Source of the DNA: Cavia porcellus | Taxonomy: Eukaryota; Chordata; Mammalia; Rodentia; Caviidae | Assembly (NCBI RefSeq): GCF_034190915.1 | Contig: NW_026947490.1 | Location: 68,685,494-68,749,493 of the forward strand | DNA length: 64,000 nucleotides | Direction: 5' to 3' | Shown here: positions 22,690-32,850 of the stretch, piece after piece | Position numbering within the stretch: the stretch's first letter is position 1 | Layout of the letters: each line of letters starts with the position of its first letter | Translations under genes and position numbers: made by a program | Notes under the pieces: generated by a model | What the model was told of the DNA's origin: nothing | The model's database searches: none | The model's input: only the letters and a program-made list of their open reading frames with translations

Positions 22690-23530
22690 GTTTTAGAAGA
22701 AATCAGAGTTCACATTTATGATCTCCAGCCAGAATATATGAAAAAACACACAGAAGTATAATTCATGAAGATTTAAAACTTTGACTACATGAGAACTCAG
22801 AAGGCCTGTTCACCAAAAGATACTATTTTAAAAAGCGAAAATATAAAGTGGAAATATTACTCCCTTTTATAACTGAGAAATGCTAAGGACGTGTAGAAAA
22901 CTGATAAAAAAAATTAGCATGCAAAAGACGATGGGAAATGTGCGAAGGAAAAGAAATGGGGTTTTACAGAAGAGGAAATGCAGATTTGCTAGGGACAACC
23001 CTGCCCTGCTGCACTGAGAATTAGACAAATAACAAAAACTGCCTCACATGTTGATGATCATTCTAGAATGTCAGGCTGGCCTGTAAGTTTTGATAAAACT
23101 ATTAAAAATGAATAGTAATGCTTTCCACTGCTGGCTAGAGATTAAATGCTGAAACCCACTCAGAAATACTGTGGTATGGCGCAAACTGGATGTACCCTAA
23201 AATCTCACGATCGCCTCCTTCCATGCAAAGTGCAAGCCCTGAGGAAATTCTTGCACCTATGAGTCAGGAAAGAAGATTCAGGAGTGTTGGCATAGCTTCA
23301 TCCTGCTACAAAAGTTCGGAAACCCCCAGATGTGCGTCCATTACAGAATGAATGAATTGTGGTGTGCACTACGTAGAAACCTCAAGGTTAAACTAAAACA
23401 GAAAAAGCGGGATGCACACAAAATGATTCCAGTTGTACAAAACCCAAAAATAGGCAATGCTGCATGCATTGTCTGGGAACGGCTTCTCAGAACAGCTACC
23501 AAGAAATTAACACAAAATAACAAAACACGG
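22690..23530 (+). repeat. L1M/HAL1-like 3' fragment, forward
   Basis: CTTTGACTACATGAGAACTCAGAAGGCCTGTTCACCAAAAGATACTATT corresponds to the L1 ORF2 end (AAATTAAAAACTTCTG...AAAGACACTATT). AGAATGAATGAATTGTGGTG and AAAATGATTCCAGTTGTAC correspond to the 3' region. Stops interrupt every frame. Confidence 0.65.
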
Positions 23531-24179
23531 GCTGGCTGATTCCTCCATGTAGAGCCAGAGAAGACAGAGGCACAGATTAAGTGCTGCTAATATTGTTTCC
23601 TAGCCTGCTCATAAGGATTGATGCTTGTTTTACTTTTTATTTCAGTTGGATGTACATTTGACAGTGGATTTTGTGGGTGCAATGTGTTTCCCACTTTTTA
23701 ATAAAAGAAATGGGCATGTTTTGCTTTAAGCCAGCAGTGATGCTTCCCTGGTCAGAGGTCCATATGGCCTTGTGTGGACTGATAAAGCAGAGAAGTTAAC
23801 AAATGTATCAGGTGTCCTTTGTGTCCACATGGCTGGAGGCAGATAATAAGGTTGTGCCTGTGGCTTTGCAATAAATGCAATATCTCTGCAAAATATTGGA
23901 AACCATACTTCACTGACCCTTGATACACACAGGATTATTACACTCTCTTTATGGTAGTGTAATGGGCTCCAATCCAGAAAGATTCAAAGGGGCCAAACCA
24001 GCAAAACAGGCAGCTTAGTATTCTTCACAACAACAAAACCTGATGAAGACGCAAAGGATTTTTCTCTACAGCAGAGAGTACGTTCTGCATCGTGTTAACC
24101 CACTGACACTGTCTATAATGGCATAGAAAGGTCACTGAAGTCTAAATTCGTTCTGCGAGATTCGCTACCATGATCTTCT
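23531..24179. other. No gene recognised
   Basis: No family or domain recognised. Confidence 0.5.
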
Positions 24180-24345
24180 TGAAACTACAAGCTTTATTAA
24201 ATATCAGCTCTCATCTGATTTCCAGGAGGCCAGCCAAAGGTTACGGCGGGCTCAGGTGTGCAAGCTGGGCTGTGATTGCGGCTTTCATTTGCATAGCAGC
24301 TGCCCCTGCGTCGCTGGGCATGTTGCATTAATCTATCTGCGTCCC
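24180..24345. other. Possible conserved noncoding element
   Basis: The stretch has an ordered mix of homeobox/POU-like words (ATTTGCATA, GCATTAATCTATC) and E-box-like CAGCTG, with no repeat match, beside repeat-rich sequence. This kind of composition is typical of developmental enhancers in large introns. Conservation cannot be tested here, so this is a guess based on texture only. Confidence 0.3.
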
Positions 24346-24501
24346 TGCCGGCAATGTGGGATGGGGAAGCCAGGATCCCTGCCTTCTGATTAATGGGGAA
24401 ACAGAAGTCAAATACAAAGTATTTTTAGTAAGGAGATTAATTCTCTCCCTCCTTTGCCTCCTCGAAGTAGTGGCTCCACGGAGGGTCAGCCTGCTCAAAC
24501 C

Positions 24502-24542
24502 TTGTGGTAGTAATACTCTTCGCCTTTTTGCTAAAAGTCTCA
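24502..24542 (+). repeat. 41-bp inverted repeat, left arm
   Basis: Starts TTGTGGTAGTAATACTCTTC and ends GCTAAAAGTCTCA. It is the exact reverse complement of 25466-25506 over all 41 bases, with no similarity outside. It lies just before the GGAA microsatellite. Confidence 0.95.
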
Positions 24543-24576
24543 GGCCTTGCCGCAAGGTTGTGCAGAGAGGAAAGAA

Positions 24577-24665
24577 AAGGAAGGAAGGAAGGAAGGAAGG
24601 AAGGAAGGAAGGAAGGAAGGAAGGAAGGAAGGAAGGAAGGAAGGCAGGCAGGCAGGCAGGCAGGC
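24577..24665. repeat. (AAGG)17-(CAGG)5 compound microsatellite
   Basis: About 17 uninterrupted AAGG units run to 24644, followed by five CAGG units. The 178-, 76-, 72- and 123-codon open frames here are low-complexity translations of this tract. Confidence 0.97.
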
Positions 24666-25465
24666 TGGGGTCCATATCAGTGCGGGGGCCCAGAATCACA
24701 GCCTCACGTTACCGCTATGGACTCCCCCGGCTGATGGCCTTGGGCATGGAGAAGGCTGTGCCTGACTCACCCTCTCAGCCTGGGCTGCAGAGCTGGTTCA
24801 TGAAGCTCCTGAAATACTCAGCTTTCACTGAAGATCCAGCTCATCCTCACTTGGTGAAAAGTAAGGCAATGGGCGAGCTACAAACCAAGTAAACTGATTT
24901 TTCTCTTTTGATGCAAAATGAGACTCGCTGCGGGCATATTGGCCCCTATGTTGCTCGAACTTTCCACTTTTAACTTCTGATGTCTCTGTCTCTCAGCCTC
25001 ATCCAAGCCCTATCTCTAGTCCTGTGCTCAGCTTGGGTCTCGGGGCAGGACCTCCAGCATCCTGCTTCAAAGGCTCTAAGCTACACTGTCCAGCAGTGCC
25101 AGGGGGAAAGGAGGAGGCGAGGGGACACAGTGAGAGAAACCAGGTCAGGGTGGACGGGGAGAGAGCTGAACAGGAGCTGTTCCATTTATGTTTTAAAGAA
25201 TGACATTTACTACACAGTGAAAAAAATCCTTTGTATACTGAAGCCTACATGTATACAATACAGTGAGTTTTCAAAATGGCTGTGTTATTTCAAAAGTAAT
25301 TTCAGAACATAGAGCCTAGCACTTTATACTGGGTCAAAAATAAGTAAAATAATCTATTGGAAGGAATGGTGGCATGACATGACTCTCTGCTTCATCAGTT
25401 TTTGTAGGAAAAAATCTTTTCCAATGATTGTCCCTGCCTTGAAATTACTTAACAGGAGGCATCTT
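24666..25465. other. Spacer between inverted-repeat arms; no gene
   Basis: Mixed sequence with no repeat family recognised. The 110-codon frame at 24980-25312 has no domain. Confidence 0.5.
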
Positions 25466-25506
25466 TGAGACTTTTAGCAAAAAGGCGAAGAGTATTACTA
25501 CCACAA
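25466..25506 (-). repeat. 41-bp inverted repeat, right arm
   Basis: Starts TGAGACTTTTAGCAAAAAGG and ends TTACTACCACAA. It pairs perfectly with 24502-24542. Because both arms are identical, opposite-strand frames here encode the same short peptide LRLLAKRRRVLLPQ. This is a by-product, not evidence of a gene. Confidence 0.95.
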
Positions 25507-27319
25507 CAGAAAGTCACCTCCTCCTCCTACCTGAAGAAAAACAGAGATGGGCGGGGGCGGGGACGACAAGGTGAGCTATACACAGTCATAAATGCTTTGC
25601 TGATAGTATTTGGAAGTAGGGTTTCTGCATGGAGGGAGGCTGAGGGGAGGTCACGAGGGCACACTGGTGACTTTACAGAGAACGCAGCTGGCTCTGCCTC
25701 CTCAGGCAGCATCCTGTGCATGCAAGGAGAAGGCCCTCACTTCTGGACTTCCCAAGTTGCAGAACAGTAAGAAACATTTTTAAATTCACAAATTACTTCT
25801 TCTATGATATCATTATAGAAATACAAGATGGACCAGGCAGTTCCCTGCTTCCGGATTGTCCTCAGGTATCAGGTTGCTACATCTCCCTCAATGCCAAGAT
25901 GCTCAAAGGATCCGAGACACACCAGAAAATGGCTTAGGACCTTAGGACAAATAATATAGGAGGACAAACATGGAAACCAAAGGGAAAGGCAGTGACAGTT
26001 TAATGCAGAAAGGGGTTTAACTGGTGAATTCCTGCCTCCCTCCCCACTTACACTCCCAACCATTACAGCCACGCCCTCTCCTCCTCCGTTTTACTCTTGG
26101 ACATTTCCCAGCGCAAATTCTCCCTCCCCACAGCCTGACTACTGGGCCAGGAAGGAACAAGGAAGGGAAATAAAACTAACACAGTGCCTTCCCCCAGCTG
26201 TCTGCCTGCTGTAGAATAGCATGGTAAAAGCATGGCCTAATGCCCCCTTTCTGCTGTACCAGGACAGACATCACTTGTCAAACACAGAGCTCCCTGAGCC
26301 TGGACGCGCTGTTTCAGTCACCCAGGGACAGCTGAGCAGAATTAGTATACAAGATGGAACGTATTTGTCATCCTACCAGCTTCAGATCTCCCAGACCTAG
26401 AGAGCACCAGCTCTCCATGGGATCTTTTCAGATGTCCTTTCTAAATTTTCCTTCTCAGACAGATCAAGAAGATAGCAAAGAAGAACATGCACATTACTTG
26501 GGATGCTGCAGCATTTCAGGAATCCCACTTGGAGGAGCAGTGATGGCATAGTACCTGAAAAGCACATGATTTTCCTAACTAAAGATATACAAAACACCTT
26601 TGTATATGCTTTGCCAAATTCTGTCACTTCCACTCTCCATCCTTATTCTTAGCACATCACAGCAGGGCAGGAACAAAGCCCGCAACAAAAGGCTGAGGCA
26701 GGCATGCTCAGACCCTGACAGTGTAAGGGAAAGGCAGAGGTGAGCCCTGTAAGGAAGGGTGGCTCGTTAGCATCAGAGTTAGTCTGGGAGCATTAACTTG
26801 GGAGGTGGAGAATGATCTTCAATGCTTCCATTTCTCCAACACCTGTCACACCCATGAGAACCTATTCTGTGTACCCCATGTGCCCTCTGGCCCCACTCAC
26901 ATCTTAACATTTGCCTGTTTAGTGAGCACCTACTGGACACGAAACATGTTTAATGGAAGCCTGCAAGGTAAAGTAAAACAGGGTCAGGGGCTGCCTAATC
27001 TGGCAATAGGTGAGATATTCACGTCTGTGACCAAGGTGACTGTGCAGGGATGAGCTCCCAGGAGTCCTGGGAAGACAAGCCCTGTGGAGCCTGGAGACTG
27101 GGCACCGGGAATGGTGTCAGAAGCCATGTTATTTTCCTCGGCTTCTGAGTGTTAAGATGCTGAGATCTTAGCATTGTTTCTGCCACAGTGTAGCAACTGA
27201 TGTTATCACTCTGGGTTTGCTCATTCGTAAAACGAAAGAGAAAAACATCAAGAATCCGGATAGCCTAAGGGGAAGTGCAGCCTGATGTTTGCTTTTTTAT
27301 AATTTTTAATTTTAAACTT
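25507..27319. other. No gene recognised
   Basis: A short L2-like end may lie at about 26915-26950 (TTTAGTGAGCACCTACTGGACACG). No other family and no coding domain. Confidence 0.45.
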
Positions 27320-27505
27320 TTTGCAAAATGGGAAAGTGAACTCAAGTCTTTCACACTGAGCTACATGCTAACCTCCCATTTCTCTCCTTTTTTTTGAGAC
27401 AGGGGCTGGCCAAGTTGCTGAGTTATCCAGGCTGGCTTCAGCCTTTCTATCCTCTGACCTCAGGATCCCCGAGCTCTAAAATCACAGTACACCACCAGGC
27501 CTGAC
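27320..27505 (-). repeat. Composite B1+ID dimeric SINE, reverse orientation
   Basis: On the plus strand an ID-like half (GTGAACTCAAGTCTTTCACACTGAGCTACATGCTAACCTCCC) is followed by a T-run. A B1-like half then starts TTGAGACAGGGGCTGGCC and includes ATCCAGGCTGGCTTC and ACACCACCAGGCC-like sequence. In sense orientation this is B1 then ID, the dimer reported for squirrel- and dormouse-type rodents. Confidence 0.7.
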
Positions 27506-28834
27506 TCTGATGCCTTTTGCTATAAATAAGGTTTTATTAAAACACACCTCTGCTCACTCATGTACCCAAGACTGCTTTAGTGCAACTAAGAGAAGGTGGA
27601 AGAGTCATAACAGTAACTCTGTGTCCCACAGATCCTAACGTATTTGCTGTCTGGCCTAAGAAGAAGGGTTTGCTAGTCTCTGCCTTAAGTCCTGAGTCCC
27701 ATGTTCAAATGTCTGCATAAATCAAACAGGTTACATGCATCAACAAGAGCATTCACTCCTCTTGGCCTGGTTTCCACCTTCAATTTTGGTAGAAACCACG
27801 GTGGAGGGAGGCTCTTCCTCCCAGGAGAAACACACAGAGAAAATACAACTGGCCTTCAGCTCCCATGGGGCTGACCCTTGGCGAGTGGGCACCATGTCCT
27901 GCCGAAGGGTGACCCCACACTGCCTCATGATTTCAAAAGAAACTAAAAAGCTAGAATTTTATGCAGCATTTATTTATTTAAAAGAATAACGTTTCACCCT
28001 GGGAACCAATAAAGCTGTCTGTAAGGCATCTGTGCCTTCTAACCACCACTTTGAGATCTGTTAGATCAACTATTTGCTGATCGTCTGGACTTGTGTTAGC
28101 AGATTTCATAGAATGGGGAAGTGTGGGATCAGGACATTCTGATGAGGCTTCAGAGGCACAGCGGAGCCATTTTGGAAGAACTCACATTGCCAGACTGAAA
28201 CAAGAGGCAGCCTCTGGGTCATTCCGAGAATAAAATGGTGCTTTGAGATCAATTTTATGGTGGAGTTACCTTAAGCACTGGGGAAAAGCAAGGTTTACCA
28301 TAGGGTGACCAAAAATCAGGGTGACCAGTTGCCCAAGACTGAGCCACTTTCTTGGTCATAGAGCATGCAGTGCTCATACTGCAACCGTCCTAAGAAAGTG
28401 GGCATTTGATCAGCTTTGTGGTAGGAGGGTTACCTGTCAGGAGGCTGTTGCTAAAACCCAGACACAAGGTGAAAAGATTCCTAAACTCAGGAGTCCTTAT
28501 CCCACTCTGTTCTGATGGCAACTTCTTGCCAACATTTTCAAGGAAGCGAATAGAATGCTTTGCTGTTTTCCAGAATGCCTTTTGACCATTACCACCTCCC
28601 TGCAAAATGTTATCTCAAAGGACTGTACCAATTCACTGACAGGAATGGGGCATATGGCCTCCACAGGAAGAGTTCTTGGGTAGGAAGCCTACGATAGAGG
28701 AAAGAAAGCTCACCGCTTCTAATGATAATAAAGGTTGCCATCAAGGGAATACTTGGTATAGCCTAGTACTTCACTAACTATTTTTAATGAACTATATTAT
28801 TAATAAAAACAACATACTATTACTTTTTCAACTT
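27506..28834. other. No gene recognised
   Basis: A possible MaLR relic lies near 27735-27930, where opposing short frames overlap. No domain. Confidence 0.4.
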
Positions 28835-28925
28835 ATTTAGCAAGTGAGGTTAAAAGTTTGAATAATTTATCCAGTGTTACAAGGATATTAAATGTGGGAG
28901 CCAGATTTACACAGCGTAGATCTAT
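28835..28925 (-). repeat. MIR fragment, reverse orientation
   Basis: CAAGTGAGGTTAAAAGTTTGAATAATTTATCCAGTGTTACAAGG...GGGAGCCAGATTTACA matches reverse MIR (GAGGTTAAGTAACTTGCCCAAGGTCACA...AGAGCCGGGATTC). Confidence 0.7.
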
Positions 28926-31359
28926 CCTCTCTCCTGAAGGACATTCTCTGCTGTCTTCTGAGTCCACCCATCTGTCCTCTCAGGGATCTGGCCCTAGGCG
29001 CTCACACCTACCTCCTGGGAGCCAAATGAGCTACCTCAGACAAGATGCATCAGCTGCCAAAAAGGAGCTGCTGGCCTGAAGGAAATTCAAGGGAAAGTCA
29101 CGGGAATAATTAAGGTCTGAAAAAGGTCAACTGTCCGGAGAGATTGGAAGAATTCAGTCTGTGTAGTTTGGCTAAGCAGAGACTCGGGGAAGAGAAGGCT
29201 GGAGATGGAAAGGAGCAAGGGACTGCCGATTAGTGGGGATTTCTGCTGGCTACTAGTAAGGGGGTGAAAGAAGATGTGAGAAAGGGGAACTAAGGAAGGG
29301 CTGAAGGTGATCTCCCAGGGGACAGGTCTTCCTCCTTCGGACTCATCCTACATCCCCGAAGTGAATGCATTAACATCCAGCAGAAGTTTTCCTTTTCTCC
29401 AAGTAGAAGTCATTTCCTTTGCAGGATCGTAAGTTCAGGATCTTGCCTTGTCTCTCCAGGTTCCGGGTCATTCAAGATCCCTCACATCGGGAAGAAAATT
29501 GTTTTATTCATGCTTCATTGCAGGTACAGTCAGCTCTCAGTCACCCAAGAGGAGCTGGCTTGGAGTGCGTGGGAAAAGCTGAGCTGCACTGGTGGTCAAG
29601 GCAGACTCAGTGCCAGCCCGCGGAGGCAGAGGTCACACAGCAGTGACTCCCAACTGACACCCCCCAGGCATTCAAGTGGGGCACACACAGGCCATAGTGT
29701 AAAATGATGTGGAGGAAAGAATGGAGAAGAATGTGCTGTTGGTGAGGTTATAAAACGAGGGGACAGACAGCTCCACCAAGGGACACAAAGGCTCCTGGAA
29801 AGGCTGCATGTTAAAAAGGTAAGGTGCTACACAGGGAAGAACTAATATTTCCTCAGAAATGGTCTCATTTCCTGCTGAGCTACAGGAAATCCATCTCCAG
29901 GCCCCTGGAATGTCATGATTGAAAAGAGTTTCTTTGCATGCCTGATGGCTTCAGATCCCAAACAGTCTGGTGACATGGTTTATGATGGGAACTTCAAACT
30001 ATGTTGTACAAGTTCTTTGACTTCCAGAAGGGACTAAAGACTGGCAGTCATTCTATATGTGAACTGTGTGATTGAACATACAATAAAATGTCCACACCAA
30101 AGGTTTCAGTGAGCTTCACTGGGTGACTATTTTCTCTGTACATTGTCACACACAAATACCTGGAAAACAGCACTGTCCTGAATCTATATGGAGGTAACAA
30201 CCAGAGCTCCTCTCCACATCTGGTGTCTTTCCTGGACTCTGTCCTGGGTGGTTGTAACCTGTATCCTTCTCTGTAGTAAACTGTCACCATCAGTACAACA
30301 GCTTCCAGCAATTTTGAGTCCTTCTGGGAAATTATTGAATTGGAGAGTAGCTTTGAGAAGTTCACAAACCCTTAACTGGTCACAAGTGATACAATCTCCT
30401 ATGGGAACTGAACCTCCAGATTCTTGAAGGTGCCAAGAGAGGAAAAGTCTGCGAGGCAGAAGGCAGGGTGTGTCTTCTCCAATTTTCTCAATAGCAATAA
30501 TTGTTTTCTGTATTGACCCCAAACCTCACTCTTAGCCAGTTGACTGAGTATTGACGTTGATCATTGTGTGGGTTTTCATCATCTTTTTCCTATATCCTCA
30601 AGACCTATCAGTAAAGTTATACTCCATGTATAGATACTTTCCTGTAAGAAAATATTTTTCCAAAGATAATGTCAGATTTTAGAAATGCTAAATTCACAAG
30701 AAGTTGGGAAATGTTTATAGGCTGTAAAATCTGATAACTCCATTCAATAAGGGAAATTGAGCCTGTAATTTAACACATAAATAAATAAAACTTGTCTTGA
30801 AAAGTGGGAAGCAGAAGCCTGCATGATTGACCAAGGGTTGGAGAAACGCAGTGAATTGTATTAAATGGCATTGAGTGTCCCAAGGAAGTCAGTTAGGGAA
30901 GAATTGAAAAGGCAGATTCAACCCAAAGGGAGTTTTGCAGACAAATCTTGGGAAAGAAAGCTTTGAAGCCATTGCTCAAGGTCTAAGTGGCAATGGGACA
31001 GACCTCATCAAAAAGGGAAAAGTTTAATTTTCAGGCAGGAAATCAGCTGGATTTTCTTATCAAGTACTCTCAGAGCTTCTCATCACCTCCAGCTCCTTCC
31101 TGAAATGCCAGGATTTTTTTCCACCTACCGCCTGAATCCTTTGGTAGGACACTGGTGAATCTTGCTCACTAGAGGCTGAACTAGCCGGCCTGCAGACAGA
31201 ACTACAGGTTGCGACAGCTGGAAACTAACTCATATGCCAGGCTCAAGTCCAACTGGCCTGAGGAAGAGAGTTACACAGTCAACCTGCTGCCCTGTAAAAT
31301 GTGTTAACGGAGGTCTTCTCACTTTGCCTTAAAGGAGCTTTGTCCAAAAATAGCAACAG
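28926..31359. other. No gene recognised
   Basis: No family recognised with confidence. The paired frames at 30048-30522 (minus) and 30188-30427 (plus) overlap and have no domain. Confidence 0.5.
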
Positions 31360-31615
31360 GGCTAAGAACATGGGCTCTGGGGTCAGACTGCAGATTCCAG
31401 TGCTGCCACAGACCTACTGAGTGACCATGAGCGAGTTTCTGAACTTCTCCATGTGTCAATTTCCTCGCGTGTATAATAGATCTTAACAGAACACACCCTA
31501 TAGGGTTTTTGTCTGATATGAATCAGTGACACATACGGACTTCTTAGAATAGTGACCAGCACATAATTGTTCAAAAGATATTTATTATCATTATTGGAAT
31601 GACAGAGAACAGAGG
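31360..31615 (+). repeat. Near-complete MIR SINE, forward
   Basis: Runs through the full MIR order. GGGCTCTGGGGTCAGACTGCAGATTCCAGTGCTGCCACAGAC is the tRNA-like head. GAGTGACCATGAGCGAGTTTCTGAACTTCTCC is the core. Then come AATTTCCTCGCGTGTATAATAG and ATAGTGACCAGCACATAATTGTTC, and it ends near TTATTATCATTATT. This is the best-preserved MIR in the window. Confidence 0.9.
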
Positions 31616-32142
31616 GCTTACAGTAGCATTAGTAACCTAGTTACCAAAGACAGAAGCTAGGATCATTCTGGTGTCTCACATGGAATCCACATTTTAATCT
31701 TAGTTTCCAGGTTAACACTAGGATATCTTGTTCAATGGGCAGGGACAGAATACTTGAGAATTCTGCCTGCTGCAGGTCATTACCCCAGGACAGTAGCGAG
31801 TCCTCCACAGAGCAAAAGAGGTACGACTTTTATATATGGCACCTGGAGGACTCACTTAAGTACTTCCAAGGGACAGAGCACAGTCAGTAGTCTATGTGCC
31901 AAGGCTTCAAGTCAGAGAAAAGTTCTTTCTCCCAAAAGAAATACCCGGCAGCAAGACCCCTCAGAAAAATGACTCGGGCTTTGAAGGAGAAGGGACAGTG
32001 GAAACTAGACAATGTCCCAGTAGGAATCCCATTCTTCAAGCCATGCCAAAACTTGCTCTGGAGCCGTATAATACAGCAGCTGTAAAGTGCCCCTGGCTTC
32101 CTGTGAGGTGACTCAATGATAATTTGAATATTTCTCTACCCC

Positions 32143-32330
32143 TGTGGTCCTATGGATTGAACCTAGGGATTTCAGACTGAGCTAACTACATCCCAGCCCT
32201 GTTTTACTTTTTATTTTGAACCAGGGTCTCACTACATTGCTAAATTGTCCAGGTTGGGTTCAAAGTCTCAATCCTCCTGCTTCAGACTCCTAAATTTGGA
32301 ATTATGGGCATGCACCAGCATGTCCATCTG
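32143..32330 (-). repeat. Composite B1+ID dimeric SINE, reverse orientation
   Basis: GGATTGAACCTAGGGATTTC...ACTGAGCTAACTACATCCCAGCCC (ID half) is followed by TTTTTATTTTGAACCAGGGTCTCACTACATTGC...CAATCCTCCTGCTTCAGACTCC...GCATGCACCAGCATG (B1 half). Same architecture as 27320-27505. Confidence 0.85.
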
Positions 32331-32429
32331 TATTGGCCATTTTTTAAAAACTTCCTTAGGCCTTTAACCCAATTCTAACCACTGCTACAGAGTCTACCCA
32401 AATCCTTCTCAAGGGCTAGCTGGTGCAGG

Positions 32430-32640
32430 AACACACTGCCCTCATAAAGTTTTTGCCTACATTTACGTTTTCAAGAGTTGTATCTAGCTTATTTTCCAGC
32501 AGATTGTGTTTCTGTTTTGATAGTTGTGTCTTTGACCCATTTCAATTTTAGTATAATGCATGGTGAGAGACAAGGGCCTAGCTTCAGTCTTTGTCCTTGG
32601 AAAGCCAGTTTTGCCAACCTGACTTTTTAAAGAAGCTAGG
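32430..32640 (-). repeat. L1 fragment, reverse orientation
   Basis: TGTCTTTGACCCATTTCAATTTTAGTATAATGCATGGTGAGAGACAAGGGCC is the reverse complement of the L1 ORF2 region read as 'TTTGATCCATTTTGAGTTAATTTTTGTATATGGTG...AAGGG'. Confidence 0.8.
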
Positions 32641-32648
32641 GTGAGCCT

Positions 32649-32740
32649 GGGGGTTTAGCTCAGTGGCTTAAGCTTCTGCCTTATAAGCAAATGGTTGTGA
32701 GTTTGATCCCCAGTACCGATTTAAAAAAAAAGAAGTGGCA
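32649..32740 (+). repeat. Monomeric ID-like (tRNA-derived) SINE
   Basis: It has a pol III A box TAGCTCAGTGG at 32656-32666 and a B box GTTTGATCCC at 32701-32710, then CCCAGTACC and an A-tail (32722-32731). AAAGAAG on both sides may be part of a target duplication. It splits L1-derived sequence. It is not a tRNA gene, because the acceptor stem is absent and the tail is A-rich. Confidence 0.85.
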
Positions 32741-32850
32741 GCTAGCCCTTGTTGTTTGCAGTGTGATTATTTTCTTTGTGTTTCCTCTTAGTGGGTGTCG
32801 TTTGGTATCTCATTTTGCTTTTGACTAGCATTTCCTTAGTGACTAGGGAG
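32741..32850 (-). repeat. L1 fragment, reverse orientation
   Basis: GTGGGTGTCGTTTGGTATCTCATTTTGCTTTTGACTAGCATTTCCTTAGTGACTAG is the reverse complement of the L1 region 'GGTATCTCATTGTGGTTTTGATTTGCATTTCCCTAATGATTAG'. In L1 coordinates it should lie before, not after, the 32430-32640 piece, so the two are rearranged or independent. Confidence 0.8.

Noticed and set aside
24502..24542. U2 snRNA pseudogene
   Set aside because: Only a loose likeness over about 25 bases with several mismatches, and no downstream U2 sequence.
24356..24892. 178-codon frame with KEGR repeats
   Set aside because: It is created by the AAGG microsatellite, whose three plus frames are all open. No domain outside the repeat.
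24502..25506. Shared peptide LRLLAKRRRVLLPQ in two frames, which looks like a conserved basic motif
   Set aside because: It is the translation of the two arms of one inverted repeat, so the identity is at DNA level and not evidence of protein conservation.
32649..32740. tRNA gene
   Set aside because: It has A and B boxes but no paired acceptor stem, and it ends in an A-tail; it is an ID-like SINE.
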